DNA from: Scatosoma sp045128175
Lineage (GTDB): Bacteria > Bacillota > Clostridia > Christensenellales > Borkfalkiaceae
Length of the DNA stretch: 10,845 nt
NCBI GenBank assembly: GCA_045128175.1
Contig: JBGVRF010000043.1
Location: 1 to 10,845 of the forward strand
Direction: 5' to 3'
The notes under the pieces were generated by a model. It did no database searches, had not been told where the DNA came from, and saw nothing but the letters and a program-made list of their open reading frames with translations. Both the position numbers and the translations under genes were made by a program. Below are positions 5,591 to 10,845 of the stretch, piece after piece. Position 1 is the stretch's first letter. Every line of letters starts with the position of its first letter.

Positions 5591-7576
5591 TCAGAAATCC
5601 AAATCAACCTTTTTCTCTTTTGTTGCTTTGATAAATCCGTCTTCATAGAGCTGTTTGGTCGACTGATAAGCGAATTCTTCTACGTAATCTACTGTTTCAA
5701 AATCTTCTTTCTTTTCAGTACCGATCTTGCCGGCAAGGAAACCAACCAAACGAAGCGCTTTCTTTGCTGCCGCATCACTCTTGACCTTGACCATGAACGG
5801 CGTGTTTTCATACGCTTTTTGACCGCTTACGTCTTTTTGGTGGTAAACCGTCGTCTTATATTCGGGATCGTTGGGATCCAAAGCAACGTAGAAGCAAAGC
5901 GTTTTTCCGCAAATGTTGATCTTCGCGATCGTATCACGACCGTAATTGAATCTGTCGCCGTGCCAGCTCACGTTAGAATTGATCTTTTTATAGGAAGTCA
6001 ATTCGTTCTTAATATCGCTGTAATAGCCTTTAACTTTTTCATCGCTCTGTTTCATCTTTGCGGTGAAGCTTCTCTTCAAGCGGATCACCAAACCCGTTTC
6101 AGCGTCTACGAGTTGGTTGTTGATCTCCTGAAGATCATCAGACGAAAACGAAAGCGCGATCTCTTCGATAGCCTCCGATTCAACGGGGGCTTCGTCTCTG
6201 CCCCCTTCAAATGGGTTTACGATAGGCTCTTCTTCTGCAACCTCCGCAACCTCTTCAACGGGAGCCTCTTCTACGACCTCTTCCGCCGCTTCCTCAACGG
6301 GAGCTTCTTCTACAACTTCTTCAACAGCTTCCTCAACGGGAGCTTCTTCTACGACTTCTTCAATAGCTTCCTCAACGGGAGCTTCTTCTACGACTTCTTC
6401 GACAGCTTCCTCAACGGGCGCCTCTTCTGCGACTTCTTCAACAGCTTCCGTTACGCTGACTTCGTCTTCGCAAGCATTGCAAGCCTCACAGATCTTTTCG
6501 GATACGCTTCTTGCAATCGCATTGATGCCTTCGTCGTCAATAACGAGATCGTATGTAGGCTCTTCTGCGCTTTCGATCTTATCTTCTACGATTTCGGCAA
6601 TACGGTCATAATCAACGGGATCAGGCAGGATCTGAGCCGCCTGCGCAGCCTGACAGACCTTGTCATAATCAATAGAATCGCCAACCGCCAACTTCGCAGC
6701 GACTTTATCCGCCAACTGATCGACGCCTGCTTCATCGAGGACGATCTCATAACGTTTTTCGCTTGTTGCAAGCTTTGCCGCAACCAGATCAGCCAATGCG
6801 TCGACGTTTAAAGCGGACAGAGCTTTTTCAACTGCCGATGCAGCTGCCTTTTCAACGATATCGGAGATACGCTGATAATCGATCTTTTCGGGATAAGGCA
6901 AAGATTCAACAACCTTTTCCGCCGTACCGCCAACGATTTTGTCGTAATCAACGCTAACGGGTTCAACGGCAGGCTGACTGTTCTTAATGTCGCAAAGCAC
7001 TTCCAACACTCTGTCGCCTACTTCGTCAACGATACGCGTGTAATCTACGTTTTCCGCAACGGGGATCGCCGCGACCGCGTCAAGAACCTGACGGTTATGA
7101 TCGGAAAGGCTTTCCTCCGTCTTTTCCGAGATGGCTTCAGCCAGCTTCTTCATATCGCTTTCGCCAAATTTCTCGTTGAGTTCGACGATCGCGGCTTCGA
7201 TCTGTTCAAGCAATGCTTCCTTCTCTTCGATCGCATCCAGCTTAGGCGAAACTTCTTCGGAAAGAAGCTTTTCAAGTCTTTCGTTCAAAGCGCGAATTTC
7301 TTCTACCGACGAAATCTTTTCGTCTACCTTTGCAAGCATCGTAGCCAGACCGTCGTAAATGTTCTGGTTCTGCTTATAGCTGTAACGAATTTCCTGCGTG
7401 ATTGCCTGAGCCGTACTCTTTTCGTCGCTCTTAATCTCCTGATACAAAGAACCAACCTGAACGGAGGAATATTTCAACTCCTTCAGAAGTTCGCCCTTCA
7501 TTCTCTGCAGGTCATACGAAAGCCAATTGTACAACGCATCGATTTTAGAAACTTCAGTTTGTTTTCTGTCCGCCAT
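5591..7576 (-). CDS. Acidic coiled-coil/repeat protein with conserved C-terminal domain of unknown function
   Basis: I cannot assign a function. The 661 residues form clear zones. Residues 1-170 are charged and helical, likely coiled coil. Residues 172-370 contain degenerate modules with a [VI]DYx[RKT][IV] core at 177, 209, 232, 302 and 321, plus two copies of a YEIVLDEAGVDQLADKV-like unit (276-292 and 342-358). Residues 363-369 are a CxxCxxC. Residues 384-448 are five 13-residue repeats of the type EEAPVEEAVEEVV. A globular domain from about 475 to 661 contains 'RLKRSFTAKM', 'VKGYYSDIKNEL', 'VSWHGDRFNYGR', 'AKINICGKTLCFYVALDP' and 'VKSDAAAKKALRLV'. I recall this last domain from other uncharacterised Clostridia proteins, often joined to different N-terminal regions. 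There is no signal peptide or membrane segment, so it is probably cytoplasmic. The ATG at 7576 has GAGG 6 bases upstream. It has its own strong promoter and a long leader. A scaffold or cell-organisation role is only a guess. Confidence 0.9.
   Translation of the reverse strand: MADRKQTEVSKIDALYNWLSYDLQRMKGELLKELKYSSVQVGSLYQEIKSDEKSTAQAITQEIRYSYKQNQNIYDGLATMLAKVDEKISSVEEIRALNERLEKLLSEEVSPKLDAIEEKEALLEQIEAAIVELNEKFGESDMKKLAEAISEKTEESLSDHNRQVLDAVAAIPVAENVDYTRIVDEVGDRVLEVLCDIKNSQPAVEPVSVDYDKIVGGTAEKVVESLPYPEKIDYQRISDIVEKAAASAVEKALSALNVDALADLVAAKLATSEKRYEIVLDEAGVDQLADKVAAKLAVGDSIDYDKVCQAAQAAQILPDPVDYDRIAEIVEDKIESAEEPTYDLVIDDEGINAIARSVSEKICEACNACEDEVSVTEAVEEVAEEAPVEEAVEEVVEEAPVEEAIEEVVEEAPVEEAVEEVVEEAPVEEAAEEVVEEAPVEEVAEVAEEEPIVNPFEGGRDEAPVESEAIEEIALSFSSDDLQEINNQLVDAETGLVIRLKRSFTAKMKQSDEKVKGYYSDIKNELTSYKKINSNVSWHGDRFNYGRDTIAKINICGKTLCFYVALDPNDPEYKTTVYHQKDVSGQKAYENTPFMVKVKSDAAAKKALRLVGFLAGKIGTEKKEDFETVDYVEEFAYQSTKQLYEDGFIKATKEKKVDLDF
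6233..6427 (-). repeat. Five tandem 39-bp coding repeats (13-residue EEAPVEEAVEEVV unit)
   Basis: Five in-phase 39-bp units encode residues 384-448 of the 661-residue protein. The middle units are nearly identical in DNA and differ mainly at one residue (A-V, A-I, A-A), while the last degenerates into EEVAEVAEEE. The near identity at DNA level points to recent expansion by slippage or unequal recombination. The Glu-rich, Pro-punctuated composition suggests an extended acidic spacer between the modules and the C-terminal domain. Confidence 0.95.
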
Positions 7577-7774
7577 TTTACACCTCGGTTTATTGTTTGC
7601 TTGTTAAGGCAAACTAAGTTTTCCTTTTATAAATTTAATTTTCCGCGTTCCCGTTTTTCGGAAAACCGCGTCTAATTATATTTCCTGTTTCGCGATTCCC
7701 ACTCGATTGTTGCCGCGGGGCAGGTATCAGCCGAACCCTTTCTTAGCGATAATAGGGTATAATCCAACTTCTAC
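7577..7774 (-). promoter_or_regulatory. Long structured 5' leader of the coiled-coil gene, unknown RNA element
   Basis: About 198 nt separate the predicted transcription start from the ATG at 7576. The part from about 7640 to 7750 is much richer in G+C than its surroundings and folds readily. A hairpin is visible at 7644-7670 (CGCG outer stem, CCG/CGG inner stem). CCTG/CAGG (7721-7724 with 7684-7687) can enclose a CCCGC/GTGGG arm. A GTTTGC/GCAAAC hairpin at 7595-7614 stands just before the GAGG ribosome site (7583-7586 region). Four CGCG tetramers at 7714, 7691, 7667 and 7644 can pair in alternative ways. I do not recognise a known riboswitch; a 'GTGGGAATCGCG' stretch only loosely recalls a T-box. 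A free small RNA such as 6S is also possible, since no strong U-tract marks its end. Confidence 0.5.
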
Positions 7775-7781
7775 AGATACT

Positions 7782-7810
7782 ATTATATCACATCTTCTTC
7801 AATCGGTCAA
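7782..7810 (-). promoter_or_regulatory. Strong sigma-A promoter with extended -10
   Basis: On the minus strand the -35 TTGACC (7805-7810) and -10 TATAAT (7782-7787) are 17 bases apart, and TGA precedes the -10, giving a TGnTATAAT extension. Transcription would start near 7774-7776. This is close to consensus and implies abundant transcription of the leader and the 661-residue protein, independent of the upstream ATPase. Confidence 0.88.
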
Positions 7811-7832
7811 GGATTTGACGGAAAAAAGTTAG

Positions 7833-7863
7833 AAAAAATTGCGATTTTTTTCGTAAAATTCGC
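7833..7863 (-). terminator. Possible A/T-rich terminator of the ATPase gene
   Basis: On the minus strand GCGA/TCGC (7860-7863 with 7841-7844), extended inward by four A-T pairs after one mismatch, is followed by AATTTTTTCTAACTTTTTT. The stem is weak but the U-tract is good, and it stands between the ATPase stop and the next promoter. It may act together with the stronger hairpin at 7891-7919. Confidence 0.4.
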
Positions 7864-7890
7864 TTTTTTATCGTAATTTTCTCAAATTTC

Positions 7891-7923
7891 AATGCGGACA
7901 CGGTATACGCGTCCGCATTTTTT
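7891..7923. terminator. Nine-bp hairpin downstream of the ATPase, best U-tract on the plus strand
   Basis: AATGCGGAC (7891-7899) and GTCCGCATT (7911-7919) form a perfect 9-bp stem around an 11-nt loop. Read on the plus strand it is followed by T6 (7918-7923) and looks like a textbook intrinsic terminator, though no plus-strand gene precedes it. Read on the minus strand, the direction of the ATPase, it is preceded by A6 and followed only by GAAATTTG, so it may serve as a 3'-end stabiliser or a bidirectional terminator 37 bases past the ATPase stop. Confidence 0.6.
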
Positions 7924-7955
7924 ACCTATTTTCCATTTATCGAATTTTCAATATT

Positions 7956-10586
7956 TTATTTTGCAAGCTTACGCTGGATCCATTTCACGAGTTCCACTAT
8001 AGGGATAATGCATGCGCCGATACCGATCGCAAGCAAATATTCCACAAAGCTGATCGACGTGAAGCCGAACGCGTTCGCCAGGAAATGCACTTCGCATACG
8101 ACCGTCGTCAGGATCAACGAGCCGAGCGCCGCAAACCACAAGACCTTATTCTGTTTTTTCAGCGAGAATAAGCTTTGACGTTGCGAACGCATATTCAAGC
8201 TGTGGAATATCTCTGCCATGGACATGGTCAAGAAAGCCATGGTCATGCCGTCCGCGCTGTTTGCGATTTCCCATACGCCCGATTCGATAAAATGACCGAC
8301 AAAGTAGGAAACGAGGACCAGAAACGAAACGAGCAAGCCTTGATATGCCACGTCTACGCCCATTCCGTCGGCGAATATGCCCGCCTTCGAATTGCGGGGT
8401 TTACGCTTCATTACGTTGGGCTCCGCAGTTTCCATACCCAGCGCAAGCGCGGGGAAACAATCGGTTACAAGGTTGATCCAAAGCAGATGCACGGGTTTCA
8501 GAATGGTGAAGCCCAAAAGCGTAGCCACGAAGATAGAGATAACTTCGCTCATATTGGACGCAAGCAAAAATTGGATCGCTTTACGGATGTTGTCGTAAAT
8601 ACGACGGCCTTCTTCCACTGCGCCGACGATGGTCGCAAAATTGTCGTCCGCTAGTACCATGTCCGCGACGTTTTTGGTTACGTCCGTACCCGTGATGCCC
8701 ATACCCACACCGATATCCGCCGCTTTGATGGAAGGCGCGTCGTTTACGCCATCTCCCGTCATCGCCGTCACGCAACCCGCGTTTCGCCACGCATTGACGA
8801 TCCGTGTCTTATGCTCGGGCTGAACGCGCGCATATACGCTGATGTTTCGGAACTCTCTTTCGAACTCCTCATCAGACATTTCGTTGAGTTGCGAACCGGA
8901 AACCGCGCGAAAATCCCCTTCAAGAATCCCCAGTTCCTTTGCGATCGCAACCGCCGTGTCGATGTGGTCGCCCGTGATCATGATGGGACGAATCCCTGCC
9001 GAACGACATTCCACGATCGCCGCCTTTACTTCGGGACGAACGGGGTCGATCATACCGCAAAGCCCCGTAAAACAAAGAGTTTCTTCCAACTCTTCGGGCT
9101 CATACGAAACGGGTTCGTTCACCCACACGCGTTCCGCAACGGCAAGCACACGCAATGCTTTATCTGCCATCGATTTATTGGCAGAAAGGATATTTTGACG
9201 GTATTCTTCCGTCATAGGCACGACCTTACCGTCCAACAAGAAATGCGTACATTTGCCGACGACTACGTCGGGCGCGCCCTTGGTATATTGCGTATACATA
9301 TTGCCCGTTTTGTGTACAGTGGACATCATTTTACGATTGGAATCGAACGGCGCTTCGCCCACGCGAGGGCGTTCCGTTTTCAGATCATATTTTTTCTGAC
9401 CTGTCTTATCCGCCCAAACGACCAACGCCGCTTCCGTGGGCTCGCCCGTGACCTCGCCTTCCGTATCGATCTCCGCGTCGCTACATAAAGCCATCGCCGC
9501 CGCCGCGCGGTTTTCGTCCTCGCCGAAATAATCGACAACGGTCATTTTGTTCTGAGTCAAAGTACCCGTTTTATCCGAACAAATGATCTGCGCGCAACCC
9601 AGCGTTTCCACCGCCGTCAATTTACGAATGATCGCATTGCGTTTGGACATATTGGTAACGCCGATAGAAAGCACAACGGTAACGACCGTCGCAAGACCTT
9701 CGGGGATCGCTGCGACCGCAAGAGAAACAGCTACCATGAACGAGTTGAGCGCAAATTCGAAATTGAAACCGCCCGCACGAATAAGCTGTACGGCAAACAC
9801 AACGACACAGATACCCAATACAATCCACGTAAGGATCTTGGAAAGCTGACCGAGCTTAATCTGCAAAGGCGTTTTCCCCTCTTCTGCCTGCGCCAACGCG
9901 CCCGCGATCTTACCCATTTCGGTATCCATTCCCGTACCGGTAATGACCGCGACGCCGCGGCCGTATACGACAGTGCTGCCCATGTATACCATATTTTTTC
10001 TATCGCCGAGGGGCACGTCTTTGCTGTCTGCGGCAGAAATCGCCTCCACCTGCTTGTTGACGGGAACGGACTCTCCGGTGAGTGCCGCTTCCTCGATCTT
10101 CAGACTGGCACAATCTATCAGACGTCCGTCCGCAGGTACTGCGTCGCCCGCTTCAAGTAGTATGACGTCGCCGACAACGAGGTCTTCGCTGTGAACGGTC
10201 GTCAATTTTCCGTCGCGGAACACTTTCGACGTGGCAGCCGACATTTCCTGCAAGGCTTCTATGGCTTTTTCCGCTTTGCTTTCCTGGAACACGCCCAACA
10301 CCGCGTTGACGATGACGACGGCAAGAATAATGATGACGTCGGCAAAGCCCTCCTGTTCCACCACCGCAAGCACGCCGCTGATCGCCGCCGCTACGATGAG
10401 AATAATGGTCATCGGGTCCGCCATTTGTTCAAAGAATCTGCGAACGATCGATTTTTTCTTCGCCGCAACAAGCTTGTTTTTGCCGTTTTCGTTTAAACGA
10501 CGCTCTGCTTCGAACGAAGAAAGCCCTTCGGAGGAAGTGTCCAGGTCGCCCAGAACGATTTCTTTCTCCTCGCAATAATGTTTCAT
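7956..10586 (-). CDS. P2A-type Ca2+/Mn2+-exporting P-type ATPase
   Basis: An 876-residue membrane pump of the SERCA/PMR1-like type. Features in order: N-terminal cation-ATPase domain (about 1-70); membrane helices near 58-77 and 82-101; actuator motif TGES at 170-173; 'AAIPEGL' in M4 at 292-298 (Glu296); phosphorylation motif DKTGT at 338-342; nucleotide-domain KGAPD at 436-440; hinge TGDGVNDAP at 610-618; and six C-terminal helices. The M5 residues Asn678 and Glu681 ('SNMSEV'), M6 Asn705/Thr708/Asp709 ('NLVTD') and M8 Glu792 align with both Ca2+ sites of SERCA, so both sites seem present. A Mn2+-type riboswitch in its leader indicates manganese export, as for L. lactis YoaB and pneumococcal MgtA. 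Start ATG at 10586 has AAGGAG (10594-10599) 7 bases upstream. An in-frame TTG at 10730 lies inside the aptamer and is not a credible start. Ion selectivity (Ca2+ versus Mn2+) cannot be settled from sequence. Confidence 0.95.
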   Translation of the reverse strand: MKHYCEEKEIVLGDLDTSSEGLSSFEAERRLNENGKNKLVAAKKKSIVRRFFEQMADPMTIILIVAAAISGVLAVVEQEGFADVIIILAVVIVNAVLGVFQESKAEKAIEALQEMSAATSKVFRDGKLTTVHSEDLVVGDVILLEAGDAVPADGRLIDCASLKIEEAALTGESVPVNKQVEAISAADSKDVPLGDRKNMVYMGSTVVYGRGVAVITGTGMDTEMGKIAGALAQAEEGKTPLQIKLGQLSKILTWIVLGICVVVFAVQLIRAGGFNFEFALNSFMVAVSLAVAAIPEGLATVVTVVLSIGVTNMSKRNAIIRKLTAVETLGCAQIICSDKTGTLTQNKMTVVDYFGEDENRAAAAMALCSDAEIDTEGEVTGEPTEAALVVWADKTGQKKYDLKTERPRVGEAPFDSNRKMMSTVHKTGNMYTQYTKGAPDVVVGKCTHFLLDGKVVPMTEEYRQNILSANKSMADKALRVLAVAERVWVNEPVSYEPEELEETLCFTGLCGMIDPVRPEVKAAIVECRSAGIRPIMITGDHIDTAVAIAKELGILEGDFRAVSGSQLNEMSDEEFEREFRNISVYARVQPEHKTRIVNAWRNAGCVTAMTGDGVNDAPSIKAADIGVGMGITGTDVTKNVADMVLADDNFATIVGAVEEGRRIYDNIRKAIQFLLASNMSEVISIFVATLLGFTILKPVHLLWINLVTDCFPALALGMETAEPNVMKRKPRNSKAGIFADGMGVDVAYQGLLVSFLVLVSYFVGHFIESGVWEIANSADGMTMAFLTMSMAEIFHSLNMRSQRQSLFSLKKQNKVLWFAALGSLILTTVVCEVHFLANAFGFTSISFVEYLLAIGIGACIIPIVELVKWIQRKLAK

Positions 10587-10637
10587 ATGCAATCTCCTTC
10601 TATATATATATATTATTTTATTGCCGAAAAAAGTAAT

Positions 10638-10670
10638 AAAAAAACGAGTACGGTTTTCAAGCCATACTCG
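10638..10670 (-). terminator. Intrinsic terminator in the ATPase leader (riboswitch expression platform)
   Basis: On the minus strand CGAGTATGG (10662-10670) pairs with CCGTACTCG (10645-10653), a 9-bp stem with one G-U pair and an 8-nt loop, followed directly by T7 (10638-10644). It lies between the aptamer and the ATPase ribosome site, with no coding sequence before it, so it would end the leader transcript early when metal is low. Confidence 0.88.
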
Positions 10671-10704
10671 GAGATAATTTCTATAAAGAACTCTTTGTAT
10701 AGCC
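10660..10704 (-). promoter_or_regulatory. Candidate antiterminator pairing
   Basis: On the minus strand GGCTATAC (10697-10704) can pair over 8 positions (two G-U) with GTATGGCT (10660-10667), the latter including most of the terminator's 5' arm. The same GGCTATAC overlaps the 3' arm of a 7-bp hairpin TTGTATA/TATACAA (10695-10718) that directly abuts the aptamer. The terminator and its antiterminator are therefore mutually exclusive. How the aptamer tips the balance is inference. Confidence 0.45.
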
Positions 10705-10718
10705 GAACGATTATACAA

Positions 10719-10805
10719 TGAGTCTTGCAATTTAAGGCAAGCCAGACCATGCGGTCGGTTTGTTGACTTACCACAACGCTTTTTGTGTTGCTTGCTACTC
10801 CCTCA
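10719..10805 (-). promoter_or_regulatory. yybP-ykoY (Mn2+) riboswitch aptamer
   Basis: The 87-nt element matches what I know of this class: closing helix P1 TGAG (10802-10805) with CTCA (10719-10722), immediately followed by the conserved GGGAGTAG (10795-10802). A second helix is GCAAGC (10790-10795) with GCTTGC (10737-10742). Side arms are CACAA/TTGTG (10772-10787) and GACC-GCAT-GGTC (10745-10756) flanked by a conserved-looking GTCAACA before and CTGGCTTGCC after. The 3' segment GCAAGACTC precedes the end of P1. The class senses Mn2+ and turns on Mn2+ exporters; the gene downstream is a P-type ATPase, as in L. lactis yoaB. Family assignment is by motif recognition, not by a covariance search. 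Confidence 0.85.
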
Positions 10806-10823
10806 AAAGGATTTAACTGTTAT

Positions 10824-10829
10824 ATTATA
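10824..10829 (-). promoter_or_regulatory. Promoter -10 of the riboswitch-ATPase transcript
   Basis: TATAAT on the minus strand preceded by TGT, an extended -10 (TGnTATAAT). Transcription would start near 10817, some 12 bases before the aptamer. The -35 would fall at or beyond the window edge and cannot be seen. Confidence 0.75.
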
Positions 10830-10845
10830 ACACACGGGGAAATAT

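Noticed and set aside
6233..6427. Regular 39-bp repeats as a CRISPR array.
   Set aside because: There are no unique spacers between units. The repeats are contiguous and in frame within a long coding sequence.
5819..6811. 330-codon open frame on the plus strand opposite the coiled-coil gene.
   Set aside because: It is the antisense of the Glu-rich repeats, giving Phe/Leu/Asn-rich repeated sequence with no ribosome site; the minus-strand protein has clear domain structure.
7680..7720. T-box-like 'GTGGGAATCGCG' in the same leader.
   Set aside because: It does not match the T-box core (GGGTGGNACCGCG), lies too near the transcription start for a full T-box, and the downstream gene is not an aminoacyl-tRNA synthetase or amino acid gene.
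7672..7767. A 31-codon open frame (TTG start, TAG stop) in the leader of the coiled-coil gene, a possible leader peptide.
   Set aside because: The TTG would lie only about 8 bases from the predicted transcription start, with no ribosome binding site. The open frame is plausible by chance in this G+C-richer stretch.
8811..9488. Long plus-strand open frames opposite the ATPase.
   Set aside because: They show no family motifs and mirror conserved ATPase domains; codon bias of the minus-strand gene explains their openness.
10587..10730. Upstream extension of the ATPase to an in-frame TTG at 10730.
   Set aside because: It would translate through the terminator and into the aptamer. The ATG at 10586 has an ideal AAGGAG 7 bases upstream, and the protein then begins like other P2A ATPases.

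Overview
The window looks like a chromosomal segment of a low-to-mid-GC Clostridia-type Firmicute, probably from a gut or anaerobic lineage. The evidence is RNase J, a YrrM/TrmR-type methyltransferase next to a U32 protein, GGAGG-type ribosome binding sites, TTGACA/TATAAT-like promoters with a TG extension, A/T-rich intergenic regions, and a riboswitch-controlled P-type ATPase. The coiled-coil protein carries a C-terminal domain that I recall from uncharacterised Clostridia proteins. I see no sign of phage, transposons, CRISPR, tRNA or rRNA. Every gene I can support lies on the minus strand, so transcription runs from high to low coordinates.

Right third (10845 to 7956): a promoter -10 at the window edge is followed by an aptamer with the hallmarks of the yybP-ykoY (manganese) riboswitch, then a classical intrinsic terminator, then an 876-residue P2A-type Ca2+/Mn2+ P-type ATPase. 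This reads as a metal-induced efflux unit: excess Mn2+ would let transcription pass the terminator and make the exporter.

Middle (7955 to 5591): a 379-base intergenic region holds possible 3' hairpins of the ATPase gene and a very good extended -10 promoter. The promoter drives a leader of about 198 nt, rich in CGCG segments, that I cannot assign to a known RNA family. It leads into a 661-residue acidic, largely helical protein with degenerate 'DY' modules, a perfect-phase 13-residue Glu/Val/Ala/Pro repeat, and a C-terminal globular domain of unknown function. The leader and protein together are the least explained part of the window.

Left half (5451 to 1): a tightly spaced run (gaps of 16, 13, 32 and 21 bases) looks like one operon: RNase J with an unusual basic N-terminal extension, a TrmR-like tRNA wobble-uridine O-methyltransferase, a U32-family protein likely to make the matching 5-hydroxyuridine, a type I L-asparaginase, and the start of an M3-family oligoendopeptidase cut by the window edge. 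RNA processing, tRNA modification and amino acid/peptide breakdown thus seem to be co-transcribed.
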